Below are positions 12,053 through 23,181 of a DNA stretch of 64,000 bases, one piece after another (within the stretch, counting starts at the first letter, position 1; the number at the start of each line of letters is the position of its first letter). The notes under the pieces are model-generated. The model made no database searches. It was not told where the DNA came from and saw only the letters and a program-made list of their open reading frames with translations. The stretch is from positions 42,375,898 through 42,439,897 of the forward strand of contig CM036617.1 in the NCBI GenBank assembly GCA_020746105.1. Reading direction: 5' to 3'. The position numbers and the translations under genes are program-made. The DNA comes from Trogon surrucura (Eukaryota; Chordata; Aves; Trogoniformes; Trogonidae).

Positions 12053-13304
12053 TGTGTACTACTACAAAAGGATTGGATTTATTTAAGAAATGAAAGCTCC
12101 CCCTCAAGTTTACAAGTTCTGGTATCGGTTGAGACAAGCAACTATGACACTACACCCAACCCTCAACAAAGAATAATGTTCCAGATAGTATTATATACTC
12201 ACCCATACAAAGATGACTCTCAACCTCGAGAAGTCACTTTTACCGGCGTCCCAGACCAAGGGGGAGGCTCTGCCCCAACTGTAGGACCTGCTGCTCCAAA
12301 GGGACGTGCTCCTCCCGCCCCCGGCAGGACCCCGTTTTAAAGCTTGGTAGAATCTGAGCTATGGTCAGTCAAAACCATCTTGGCCTCCCATCAGCTATCA
12401 GCCAACTTCTGGGGGGTACCCCCAGGCTGGTGGGCTAGACCCAAACTAGCCAGAAACTTCCAGCAGTATCTCTGAAATCTGTCTGACAACTGCTGTGAGG
12501 GGAGATATCCCAGAATAGGGGGATGCCACAGAGGAATACACAAATAAATACAACCTGATCTTAAATGCACTCCCTCACAAACACACACCCCTCCCATCTC
12601 CCTGGCTACCTCCTCCCCACCATTAATGCAAAGAGGGACAAGGAGTAGGGGGTGCAGTCTACCTGGCCATTGTTCATAGGCGATGGCAACTCCTGCTTGA
12701 GAAAGAGGGCTCCCCACAATCTCTCCTGTGAGGTACCAACCTCACAGGAGGCAATCCTCTTCCTCTTCATGAGTCCATCGGGGCCATGGATCACTTCGGG
12801 CATGTCCCCTGCTGTTGCTTCGTCTCTCTTCCCTCTCTCATGCTGCTCAACACATACTGCCACATCCTGGACATCCTCGGTGCCTCGATTCCCTCAACTG
12901 GCAGGTAATCATTTTCCTGCCCTCTCAACCACCACGGGGCTTCAGGTTTTGCTCCAGAAGCCTTCTCTTTGTCCTTCTCCTCCTGGACCCTTCTCCCCTT
13001 CTTTCTTCTCAGGAATATGTTCCTTTGTTCTTCTCTCACCTCCCCCTCCTCGAACAGAAACAACCCAAACCTCCCCAGCACAAAGACAGGACAAATCAAG
13101 ACAAGCCAAAACCAAAAGAGACTGAGAACAATAGGGTTGGTCTTTAAATATCTTGATCACAGAGGCACTGATTGACCTGGCCCTGGCCAGAGGTGTGTCC
13201 AACTACCTGAGGGTGGGAGAAGCTCTAGGAGTTTCAGACAAGACATCACCACAGAGCTATATCTCAGTTTCTCAAAACCCCCTGTCAAACTAAAACCCAT
13301 GACA
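12053..13304 (-). mobile_element. Possible LTR or LTR-like element, unidentified family
   Basis: A block of about 1.25 kb is clearly richer in G and C than its flanks. On the minus strand it begins TGTCATGGGTTTTAG, a typical retroviral LTR start. It contains TATTTAAAG and GTATATAATAC boxes and ends near an AATAAA (12072-12085) shortly before ...TACACA. It holds pyrimidine-rich tracts at 12930-13060 and a perfect hairpin at 12723-12750. I find no clear target-site duplication (the bases after 13304 are ATATA), so the left edge is a guess. Open frames of 100-157 codons lie on both strands, overlap each other and match no known protein to my eye; I do not call them genes. Confidence 0.4.
12723..12750. 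repeat. Perfect 12-bp inverted repeat, 4-base loop
   Basis: CTCCTGTGAGGT and its exact complement ACCTCACAGGAG flank ACCA. The position inside an LTR-like block could mean a structural element of its transcript, but this is inference. Confidence 0.85.
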
Positions 13305-13798
13305 ATATACTGTTCTGCAAAGTATCTCACAAAATTTCTTACATGGTTTCTTTTCCATTTTCTTACTATATCTGATTATCATACCTACGAGTCTCATTCT
13401 CACAAGGACAGAACTACAAATATGATAATCCCCTTCTTTATTTTCTTCCTGCTATCACTTGCACAGAAAACAACTGAGCACGTTTTACTCGTACTCTGAC
13501 AAATGTTTGACTTGAATGATAGAACCTGGAATGCCAGAGGATACACATCATTATGAACCTTGGTAGGAAAGTAAAGTCACAATCTTTCCTGCATCAGTCA
13601 GCCTGATAACTGAAGTTTAGGTACAGAAGGAGTACATGTGTGTTAAAGCTACTAAATGTCAATTTGTATTCCATTGCTCTCTTCCTGTTTCCAAAGACTA
13701 CTGAGGTGAGACCTTCACCACATCTTCCTGGATGGAGAATATAGATATAGATTAACTTTGTTGCATAGTTCTTCCCAAGCTCACACTAATATCACATA
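13305..13798. other. Unique DNA, no gene seen
   Basis: No repeat family or convincing exon is visible in this stretch. Confidence 0.4.
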
Positions 13799-14108
13799 CT
13801 TGGAGACCAGGATGTTGTGTGGGATGGTGTCAAAGACCTTGCACAAGTCCAGTTAGATGACATCAGTTGCTCTTCCCTTGTCAGTTGATTCTGTTACTCC
13901 ATCATAAAAGGCTACCAAACCTGTCAGGCAGGATTTTCCCTTGGTGAAGCCATGTTGGTTGCCACCCATTACCTCCACATTTTCCATGTGCCGTAACAGA
14001 GCCTTCAGAAGGATCTTCTCCATGATCTTGCCAGGCACAGAGGTGAGACTGACTGACCTATAGTTGTCTGGGTCTTCCTTTTTATCCCTTTCTGAAAAAT
14101 GTTGTCCT
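13799..14108 (-). mobile_element. CR1 LINE internal fragment (RT region only)
   Basis: The minus strand encodes the CR1 RT fingers/palm region: [34 protein letters not shown] and YDGVTES. The 3' part of ORF2 and the 3' tail are absent. CR1 insertions normally keep the 3' end, so this piece was cut by a later deletion or rearrangement. Confidence 0.88.
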
Positions 14109-16650
14109 TTAGTATGCAAATTCTAGAAATTAGGTTCTGGTGCCTTGAGAAATTTCTTTTGTACTGAATACATTCTGTATTTTTTACTTTAAAAAAAAAA
14201 GTCATAGAAGAAAACAACAATAATGTATCATTCCATAGCTTTTTAAGGTTTAGCAGCTGGCAGTGATTAAGTTCTTCCATCAGTGCAAGCATCTATCATC
14301 TCTAAGTCTTCAAGCAATACAACAGTACTTAGGAATTTGTTCTTTGTTGTTTATATGTGAAGGAATGGAATTCCAGAAATTGTTTACAGTAATATACAGT
14401 GTCTTACTTTCCTTCTGACAAAAAATTAAATTTCGCTAGAATATTTAGGTTTACTTTAAGGAAAGACGTAAGAATATACTTTGCAAGTTTTCCTTTTCCA
14501 GAATAATGTTTTACACTAGGTCAATCTCTAGTGACATTTGAAGTTGTAGGATTCCAGTTAACTATGATACTGCAATTGAAAAGAATTTTTGGTCAGGAAA
14601 CAAGAGCTTGAAATTTTTAACATTTAGTCATTATGGATCAGAGAAAGGAAAGATTACTTGGATAATATAAAAGGAGTCTTCAAAATTTGCCAAGAAAATA
14701 ATATTTTGGTAGGTTTTTTTTTGAATTAAAAAAATGTTGATGACAAAGAAAAGGACTTTATTTCTCCACTGTATTAATCTTTCTTCCTAGGGATGTACTA
14801 GTTATTGTCATAATTTTCTGAGTTGCAGCATACCTTTGAAATAGAAAGATTTTTTTCCCCATGTAAACTTAAAAATAGTTCTTATTCTCATCCTGACATA
14901 CAGATATTCCTACTTTGTAGAAATTATGTCTGTAGTTTGAATCATATCTGCCCCCTTGGAAGGAAACTACTGTAAAATCTCATTCTTTCTAAGATCAAGA
15001 GTTGATTTTTACCATAAAGATAGTAATCAAACTGTCTTTCTGATGTTGTTTATACCATTTCATCATATATTAGTTAGTGTTCACATGACCTTTATTCTAC
15101 TTTTAGTAACAAAATTACAGAAGAAAAGTTAGAGAAGATCATGTGCTTACACAAGAGAATTCACATTTCTTTGTAAAGCTGCTACGTGTGCCCAGAAGAC
15201 AACCAGATATTAAGTCTCTAGAATTTGTTCTGCCGTTGATATAAACTTCAACTCACCAGTACATTCTTAGTTGCCAAAACATTTAGACATTTGCTTAATT
15301 AACTTAACTGGCTTTCAGTAAGACTTAAGAAGAGGTTTCAGTACTTTTTTTTTTATTTTTATAATTTAAAGCTTCAGAAGGACCTGTGTGGGGACAGGAG
15401 GCAGTGGAATTAAACGTGGGGGTTTTTTGCTAGTTGTATGCCAGATGCAAAGAATCTTAAGGCAACCAATTAGGCAAACTGCATTGCATAGTGATCTTAA
15501 TCTTCTGTGTTGCTTTATGCTTTATATGCAGGAGGACAAAGATATAATGTATTGCTGTATGTGTACCAGCATCATCTGAAAAAAAAGGCATTATTCTTTA
15601 AAATACATCTAAATGAGGTTCAGAAAATAATTTCTTTACTTCTTAAAATGGCATGTTAAATCCTGCCACAGTAATGTTTCTTTATTAAAATGTATGGAAA
15701 CAGCAAAATTACATTGTGACTTGTCACAAATTTTAAAAATGTATTTGTTGATCTCACGTAGCAGTAGCTGCTCACAGACCAAACACCATCTGTTTCATAT
15801 ACACATCTAATCTATTCACATTTGACATTAAAGGTAATCCTTCAAATGTATACATTAAACCTGTGTCAATATAATCACCTGAGGGTTTAAAGAAAAACAC
15901 ATGTTCTTATAATCACTTACTTTGCAGAGCATGAAAGCAACAAAATATATTCTTCCTTTCATGTATACTGACATGTCCTCTGGTAATCCCATTTCTACTC
16001 CACAATTCTCTTTTTGTTTTTCTCTTCAGCAAACTTATTACTGTCTTTCTTCCGCCATGCCAAAACCTGTCTGCAAATATTGGTTTGATATTTAATATCA
16101 TTCTTCCCCGAGGCTTCTTCAAATTTCTACTCATCTTAGCCCAGTGCTGTCAATCAGTGAGTTGTTGCCCATCTTGCGTGTTAGCAACACCGTAGAATTC
16201 AGGCAAGTGTGAGCATAATGAGGATCAGAATATCATGATGGACAAAGGCATCCCAATCCTGTATCACCCACTATAGTCCATAACACAGTTCTCAGAAAAA
16301 CTTGTTTTTTCACTGGCTATAGTGAAGATACTATTAAAAAAAGATACCAGTGTATCCAAATTGCACTTTGGAGCACAAGAACATATCAGAAGAGGTAAAA
16401 CCACATGTTGATATGGCCAGATTTGCTGGTGGGTATTCTGATCATTTTTTTTCTATTTTTTAAAGTTTTGAGATTTTTATTAATATTTATTTGTGGATTT
16501 TTTTAATATATGTACAACAATTAACTCAGCAAACAGGATTTTCACAGCCAAGATGCTGCCCATGAATCGTGGTTACCACAGATGTAGATGCAGCATAAAA
16601 GGAAGGATTTGGGAAATAATGGCCAAAGAATTACTGTTTTGGAAACACTG

Positions 16651-16690
16651 CATGGGAACATTCTGGATCCCATGGGAACATTCTGGATCC
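16651..16690. repeat. 20-bp perfect tandem duplication
   Basis: The unit CATGGGAACATTCTGGATCC occurs twice with no mismatch. Identity suggests a recent replication-slippage event. Confidence 0.95.
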
Positions 16691-17775
16691 TAACAGAACA
16701 AACTGCATTTTTTTTTGTTCCCCATCACCATCTTTCTAGTAGCACTTACGATCCAAGATAGACTTCCAGTAGAAAACTGAACACAGAGTTCTTGGTTCAC
16801 TTACCTTTGCAGCTACTAAGTTACAGTGGTTATTAATAAGTATATACGCATGTCTTTCAATACTTTGATTTGTTTGGGAGACTGAAGAAATGATAGAAGA
16901 CTATATATATGAGAAAAAATATAACTTCCTTCTTCATTTAACAGCGAGAGAAAAAAACGGCTTTTGAAGTTCTTGACAAAATCCACATCAATTGCCGTGG
17001 TGGATAATTATACCATGAAATAGTAAATAAGGTTTATCCGTTAATTATGTGATGATTTTCTGTCAAGCAAACTACAGAGAAGACAGAAATATCTTCATAT
17101 TTTCCTCCAATTTACAAAGATCCATTAGTTACTGAGATCCACTACACTGATTGCATCTACCAGATGTAGATAGCATTTTACCTACTAGCTGTATACTTGC
17201 ATTTTACTTGTATACTTTCACATTTCTAGCTACCAAGTGCATGGCTAAAGCCTACCCTGAATTAAATAATGACATCACTTCTAACTGAGTTTTCTTCTTT
17301 TTCGTGAGACAAAACACGTAAAGTACTAAAATTTAAGAGAAAAAAAAAAGTGTGCAAATAAAGAAGCTAACTTTTGTAATCTACTCTACTGATACAAAAT
17401 GTACTCTTGAATTCATAAATTTCTGCGTGAAATCAGATTATTTTTTAACATAATAGTCAACATATTGGGTTTTTAGGAAATAATATGTATTATCTGAATC
17501 CTTATAAAAAGGTCATTTAGATTTCACCATATCTTAAAACAATTACGCTAAACAGAATTGTAGTCCAGATTTTATATGTATATTGAGCTTCAACTGAATA
17601 TTTCTGCAAATGTTTACACATATGAACCCAACAGAATTCTGCAGATTGTTATAAGATGGTAAATAAATTTATTTTAAAGTTTTCATGAACAAAATTACCA
17701 ATACACTTTAGTTGTTTTGTGTCAGTAATGTACACAAAAATTTATTATCAATAAACACAAATTTATTATTAAGTT

Positions 17776-17819
17776 TATATGACAAGAAAGTATATGACAA
17801 GAAAGTATATGACAAAAAG
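17776..17819. repeat. 15-bp tandem repeat, about 2.9 copies
   Basis: The unit TATATGACAAGAAAG occurs twice exactly and then a third time with small changes. A nearby 15-base string (GTACTTCTAGCTTTA) also appears twice at about 17837-17882. Confidence 0.9.
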
Positions 17820-18744
17820 AATTAGCGATCTGAGAGTACTTCTAGCTTTAAACTCTCTATCCAGAACGTACTTCTAGCTTTAGATTTTCTTATGATTCTA
17901 AGTGTACTTTAATAAAGAAAATACAATCTTTTAAATGCAACATTTTCTTTTGGTAGTACTCTACATTTAAGTAAATATATTCCAAACAAGCAATGAAATA
18001 TGCATTTAAAATGTGTTGGTTTAGTGTGACATTAGTTTTATTACATTTTTTTTCCCTACAGAAGAAAAATATCTTAAATCTAAAAGCACTATAACTTAGT
18101 ATGGATAATCACTTCACAAGTAATGTTCAAAATGCTAAGAAACTTATTTTGTCTGGTTTAAAACTGAGATTTCTTCATATGCAAGAGCCTTATTATCTTG
18201 TGCAAAAGTGTTACTATACTTATACACATTTATATTTCATGGTCTGCCTTTCTCCAGTTTAGCTCTTTTGTTTACTAGACTTTGATATCAGAGGGGACTG
18301 AAAATTTCCTTTGAGTAAATTGGCCCAGACACAAGTGTTTTAAAAGATAAATACGCTTTGCATTTACATTTCTGAATAAAACATTTTTGGTTACATTCCT
18401 TCACTCTTGGCTTTCACAGGTATCTGTTATTCTGTTTTGTGTTTTTAAAGGAAAAATAATTCTACTTTCTGTCAGTTTAATTTATTCATCCTTTATATGC
18501 TATTGGTTTCCCTCTCAAATAAATGTTTAAAGTTTCTCTTGTTTAGCTGTACCATTACGCTTTTACAAGACAGAATGCCCCATAGCTAAGCTGCTATATT
18601 TAATAATGTATTTTCAATATTTACTTTAAAAAATACTAATTTTAAACATATTTGAAAGCTTGTTGGTGCATCATCAGGTTTGATTTCCTTGATAAAGGTA
18701 TAATCCTAATTTTCTTATTTGCTGTAAGATTTGTTGGTGCTATT

Positions 18745-18830
18745 ATAAAAAAAAAACCAAACCTACAACACAACAAACAAAAACCACAAAAAAACTATCA
18801 CACACACACAGAAAAAAAAGCACAAACAGA
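18745..18830. repeat. A/C-rich low-complexity stretch with short CA run
   Basis: A-rich and CA-rich simple sequence, with CACACACACA near 18800. Confidence 0.75.
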
Positions 18831-18881
18831 TAGAAGTCCTAAAAGCCAGTGTTCCTCTCTGCTAATGTGTCTGACTACCAT

Positions 18882-18999
18882 ACAGAATCATAGGATCATA
18901 GAATCATTTATGTTGGAAACGACTTAACATCGAGCTCGGAGGTTAACCTAGCACTGCCAGGTCCATCACTAAGCCATGTCACTCAGCACCTCAGGCTAT
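18882..18999 (-). mobile_element. CR1 LINE 3' tail
   Basis: A short CR1 end on the minus strand: AGAATCATAGGATCATAGAATC, GTTGGAAACGACTTAACATC, and the subfamily-specific block GTTAACCTAGCACTGCCAGG. It is 5'-truncated after ~120 bases. The subfamily differs from most others in the window. Confidence 0.88.
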
Positions 19000-20062
19000 A
19001 TGCTTGTAGCTTCATTTCCCTTTCCAGCAGGTACTGTGTCTGAGATGATGAAGGTTCACAAGTGATGTCATGAATTTATAAAGATTGCATAAAAGAAAAA
19101 TAAACCTCAGTTTTCCACAATTATCTGTTTTTCTATCATGAACATTTTATGCCAGACACCTGTTGCCACAGTTTAGAATTGATCTTGTTTTATGGCAATG
19201 GCTTCAGAGAAAGTTTTTATGTGTAACAAATACAATATTTCTTTTACCTACCTAGTTGTACAAATTGTAGCCCGTTTGCATGTCAAATGACCAAAACACA
19301 CCAAAAAAAATCTAGCTTTGGAAAACTTTTACAAACATAACCTTTGATCACATAGTCGTTATTCAATTGTTGCGTGCTATACTACCTATCAGTAACTGTT
19401 CTCTGTTGAGTATATGTGTAAGTGTAAAGTACGTATTCATTAGCATTCTCCTATATGCCCCATGGACAACTCTCCAGACATGATTTCTGCACATAGGTTC
19501 CTTTAGTTTTCCCTAATTAGGAGGAATCATCTGTGACCATCTGTCAGCCTCTGTATTCAAGTCCTACTGTCCGAAGCAGGATTTGGATCCCTATCAAGTC
19601 AAAATTCAATCAGCAGTTACTTATCTCGCTGTGCCAATAAAGTTATTAATGCTCAAGGTAAATTAACACAGTGTGTTCCCTCCATTTCTGACTCATGGAT
19701 AAGAAAATGTTTAAGCCTCAGGGTGTCTAAGTCTTCCTGAGTGGGCTGTGAGAGACATCAAGTTAAAAGTTTACAGTAGTCTTTTCTGATTAAAAAGCTT
19801 TACTTTGGGGAAGGAGATGCAATAAAAGACCAGTGTCTCCTTTCACTCACCACACATCAAACGTTTTATTTTATAAAAGACAGTTTTCAGCTCTTTTTTA
19901 CGTTTTGTGGAGGTGAGGTGGTTTTTTTTTTTGTGGGTTTGGGTGTTTTTTTGAGGAATGTGTTGCTTTAAATAAAGTAATTGTAACTACTTATTGGCAG
20001 GGATCCACTCATGTTAAAGCTATCTCTCAGATTAAGCTTCTCACTTAGCCACCATACTTTCC
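19000..20062. other. Unique AT-rich DNA, no gene seen
   Basis: No repeat family or convincing exon is visible. A T/G-rich stretch lies at 19920-19955. Confidence 0.4.
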
Positions 20063-20233
20063 TGTTTATTGAGTTTGTGTGGCAAAGTTTTGGCAGTGGT
20101 GAGGCTCACAGTGGTGGCTTCTATGAGAAGCCATTAGAAGCTTCCTCTATATCCAATGGAGCCAATTCCAGCCAGCTGCCATTGACCAAGGCCAAGCCCA
20201 TCAGCAATTGTAGTAGCACCTCTGGGATAATAT

Positions 20234-20430
20234 CATAGAATCATAGAATCATAGAATGGCCTGGGCTGGAAGGGACCTCAGAGATCATTTTATTCCAACC
20301 TTCCTGTCGTGAGCAGGGACGCCACCTCTCGACTAGGTCAGGCAACACACGTGAGAACTGAACGGGAATTGAACCCGCGACCTCGGTGTTTCAAGCACCA
20401 CGCTCAACCCACTGAGCTAAACCGGCCCTC
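20234..20430 (-). mobile_element. tRNA-derived SINE with CR1-like tail, nested in LTR
   Basis: On the minus strand the element begins with a tRNA-like head (20363-20428). The head has an RNA polymerase III box A (TAGCTCAGTGG, complement of 20409-20419) and a perfect box B (GGTTCAATTCC, complement of 20365-20375). The body ends like a CR1 3' end: GGTCCCTTCCAGCC, then ATTCTATGATTCTATG. Five-base duplications AATAT lie on both sides (20229-20233, 20431-20435), and removing the SINE restores the LTR sequence. The 3' half of the acceptor stem does not pair, so it is not a working tRNA gene. The architecture is that of TguSINE1-type SINEs, mobilised by CR1 reverse transcriptase. Confidence 0.88.
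20363..20428 (-). promoter_or_regulatory. tRNA-like head of SINE (pol III promoter)
   Basis: The loop reads CTTGAAA between GGTG and CACC. In the second SINE copy the same place reads CTGATAA, which would carry a GAT (isoleucine) anticodon. The head therefore most likely derives from tRNA-Ile. Confidence 0.7.
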
Positions 20431-21357
20431 AATATATTTAAGAAAGGGGAAAGAAACCTGCTGCATAACAGCAGCCAGAGGAGAGGGGTGAGAATATGTG
20501 AGAGAAATAACTCGGGAGACACGAAGGTCAGTGAAGAAGATGAGGGAAGAAAAGTTTCAGGCACCAGAGCAGAGGTGCCCCTGGAGCCCATGGTGAAGAT
20601 CATGCTGTGACAGGTTTTCTCCTGCAGCCTATGAAGGTTAATGATGGAGCAGATATCCATCTGCAGCCCATGAAGCACCCCACACCAGTGCAGGTGGATG
20701 TACTAAAAAGAGGTCATGACCCCATCAAAAGCTTGCACTGGAGCAGGCTCCTGGCAGGACTTGCGAACCCATGGAGAGAGGACCCCATGATGGAGCAGGT
20801 TTTTCGGCAGGACTTGTGAACCCATGGGGCACTGATGTTGGAGCAGTCTGTTCCTGAAAGACCATACCCTGTGGAAAGGACCCACACTGGAGGAACCTTA
20901 CATGTAGCCTTACACGAAGAATCTCGTGGAGGACTGTCTCCCATGGGAAGAACTCCACGCTGGAGGAGGGGAATGCTGTGAGGAGGAAGGAGCAGCAAAG
21001 ACGACGTGTGATGAATTGGCTGCAGTCCCCATTCGCTATCTCACTGCACCACTGTAGAGGAAGAGGTAAAGAAATTGGGAATAAGGTTCAACCCAAGAAG
21101 AAGGGAAGGTGGTTTTAAGTTTTGGGTTTCTTTCTCATTATGATCTGATCTGATTGGTAATGGAAATCTAATTTATTTCCCTGATATCAAGTCTGTTTTG
21201 TCTGTGATGGTAATCAGTGGATGATCTCTCTGTGTCCTTATCTTGACTCATGAGACTTTTGTTATATTTTCTCTTCCCTGTTCAGCTGAGGAGAGGGAGG
21301 AGTGACAGAACAGCTTTGGTGCGCACCTGGCATCTAACCAGGGTCGAGACACAACTC

Positions 21358-22212
21358 TTTACAGGTAGCCCAGAGGTAGTGGTTAGCATACAGCTGATTA
21401 GTCCAGGGCATACCTAGAACTGTTTCTGTAATTACATAAACTGTTATATTGTTTAAAAAAATCTAACGAGTTTTAGGGTTACATGATTGCTTGATAGACT
21501 ATTTGGATGGTAAATATCTTGGCATGACCGTTTCTTACTAAGATTTGAAATGTTGTAGCCTGGTTAGTTTTATTAGACAAATAAGACATCTTGTTGTTTC
21601 TATTTCTTACTAGGATAATTAAGTTCTAGAATCATGTTTAAAGTGTATTCCCATCAAACTATTAAACCAGTGCTCTGGAGATATTATACCTTTTTTCATT
21701 ATATTTGCATATTTTTAGTAGTCTTGATGATTGGCCTGGGATTCATATCGCAGCCTAGAAGACAAGTAAAAAACCCACAATGGTAGATGAAGTTATTCTA
21801 GTTTTGTGTATTTTCTGAGGTTTTTGGGTTGAATTAGACTTGGATTTGTTTGAATCTCTGCTCTCATTTTTTAATGTAATTTTTCTAAATTATTTTTTCA
21901 CATAAATTATTTTTGGGGGCAAATTCTCAGCTGATACACATAAATAGTGTTAAATTAATTTCTGTGATGTTTCTATTTACCTTACCCAAGAATTAGCTTT
22001 TGTTTCCAATGGACTACCTGAAAATTTCTCCATTCAAAACTGGTGAGGTTCCTATATATGCATATAATGGAATTCCAATTGGATTTTTTTATCCTAAAAA
22101 ATTAAAACAATTTTCCTTATGGAACAGCATAAGTACAATTCCTAGAAAAGAATATAAAAATATTTTAATGTGTAATGGATGTACCTTTAAACTCTTGCAT
22201 GCTGTGATGTGA
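21358..22212. other. Unique AT-rich DNA; one weak open frame
   Basis: No repeat is recognised. A plus-strand frame at 21996-22212 is open and follows a possible acceptor, but no partner exon is evident. Confidence 0.35.
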
Positions 22213-22568
22213 ACTGTGTGTTACAGGAAGTACTATAGTAGGAAACACATGAACCAGTGGATGATGAGACTCAAAAGAAGAGGTGCAATTCCAGCACTGC
22301 CACGACCTGAGCTGGCTTTGATGCCCAAAAGCTCCATGCAATGCACAACCTCTCCTGTCCTGAGTGTCCATCATAACAGAGAGAACTGAAACCATGGGAT
22401 AAATTAACTCAGTAGGTGTTTTATGGACATTTTATGGACACAGTACAGGAGTGGTCTGTAGACTAAGGGAATGATGTCTGTGTATATAACAAAGTATGGG
22501 AATGGAAGAGGTATCTAATGAGGATGTATTGGGGATGACATAAATTGTATGGAATAAGGAGGGGAGAT
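22213..22568 (+). mobile_element. ERVL-type provirus, 3' untranslated internal part
   Basis: This is the non-coding end of the internal region of an avian ERVL-type endogenous retrovirus. It leads into a purine-rich polypurine tract (AAGGAGGGGAGA, ending at 22567) directly before the LTR. The stretch GAACCAGTGGATGATGAGAC, the AATTCCAGCACTGCCACGAC part and CATTTTATGGACA are recognisable. No gag, pol or env sequence and no 5' LTR are present nearby, so this is a truncated 3' remnant. The left limit is approximate. Confidence 0.7.
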
Positions 22569-23181
22569 TGTACTGACTTTGTCTGTCATACAGTTAATTT
22601 TCTTCAAAATGGCTCATATAGTACTATATTTTTTGATTTGTGAACAAGCGAGTTTGATAACACACTATGTTTTAGCTGTTGCTAAACAGTTCTTATACAG
22701 TGTCAAACAAGTCCTGTTTCGTTTTTCTCACCCCACCATACCAGCGAGTAGCCTGGGGTTGTACAAGAAGTTGGGAGGGGACATAGCCAAGACAGTTGAC
22801 ACCAAATGACCAAAGGTGCGTCTCATACTGTACGATGTCATTCTCAGCAATGATGCCTCAGTGAAAGGAGTTATGATGTTTGTGTCTTCCAAGAAACTAT
22901 TACACCTAATAGAGCCTTGCTTTCCAGGAAATAGCTAAACATCTGCCTGTTGACAGGAAGCAGCCAATGAATTCCTTCTTTTTCCTTCTTTTTCTTCTTT
23001 TTGTTTTTTTTTTTTTTTCTGATGTGTGAGGTTTTTACTTTAGACTTCTATTAAAGTCTCTTTGTGTCAACCCACAGGTTTTCTCACTTCTACACTCCTG
23101 ATTCTCTTACCCACCTCAGCAAGGAGGAGTGAGTTAGCAGCTACGTAGGGCTGAGCTCCCTACCAATGTTAACTCACAACA
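22569..23181 (+). mobile_element. 3' LTR of ERVL-type provirus
   Basis: The LTR starts TGTACTGACTTTG right after the polypurine tract and ends TTAACTCACAACA. Inner landmarks are GTTAATTTTCTTC, GATAACACACTATGTTTTAG, GTTGGGAGGGGACATAGCC, ATTAAAGTCTCTTTGTGTC and GGAGGAGTGAGTTAGCAGC. ATTAAA at 23050 is a likely polyadenylation signal. Length is 613 bp. It belongs to a different LTR family from the 20 and 35 kb ones. A 17-base T run at 23004-23020 lies inside it. Confidence 0.82.

Larger units (their letters stand above)
14109..18729. other. Unique AT-rich DNA with small duplications
   Basis: No interspersed repeat is recognised. Two short perfect tandem duplications are listed separately. A minus-strand open frame at 15913-16134 ends at a perfect GTAAGT donor, but I find no matching acceptor and phase, so it stays uncalled. 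Confidence 0.45.
20063..21357 (+). mobile_element. Solo LTR (avian ERVL-like), plus sense, with nested SINE
   Basis: This block matches, in reverse orientation and along its length, the LTR at 35047-36231. Shared landmarks are GTGGCTTCTATGAGAAGC, AGAAGCTTCC, the AATATATTTAAG TATA-like box, GTGAGAATATGTGAG, AAGGTCAGTGAAGAAG, a series of degenerate repeats with GGAGCAG and CCCATGG, a T-rich part, and the end GGTCGAGACACAAC. It starts near TGTTTATTGAGTTTG. A 197-bp SINE interrupts it at 20234-20430. Without the SINE the LTR is about 1.1 kb. The flanks TTTCC and TTTAC could be an imperfect 5-bp target-site duplication. No retroviral gene lies next to it, so it is probably a solo LTR. Confidence 0.85.

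Noticed and set aside
12391-13202. Cluster of frames of 60-157 codons on both strands
   Set aside because: They overlap in many frames in a GC-rich, pyrimidine-rich LTR-like block and show no domain or consistent coding direction.
15913-16134. Minus-strand frame ending at a perfect GTAAGT donor
   Set aside because: No convincing acceptor or partner exon was found; a second frame nearby gives an equally good but different reading.
20363-20428. A functional tRNA gene on the minus strand
   Set aside because: Box A and B are good, but the 3' half of the acceptor stem does not pair with the 5' half and the sequence runs on into a CR1-like tail. It is the head of a SINE.
21996-22212. Possible exon with 70 open codons before the ERVL remnant
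   Set aside because: The acceptor is weak, no partner exon is in phase, and the length is within chance in AT-rich DNA.
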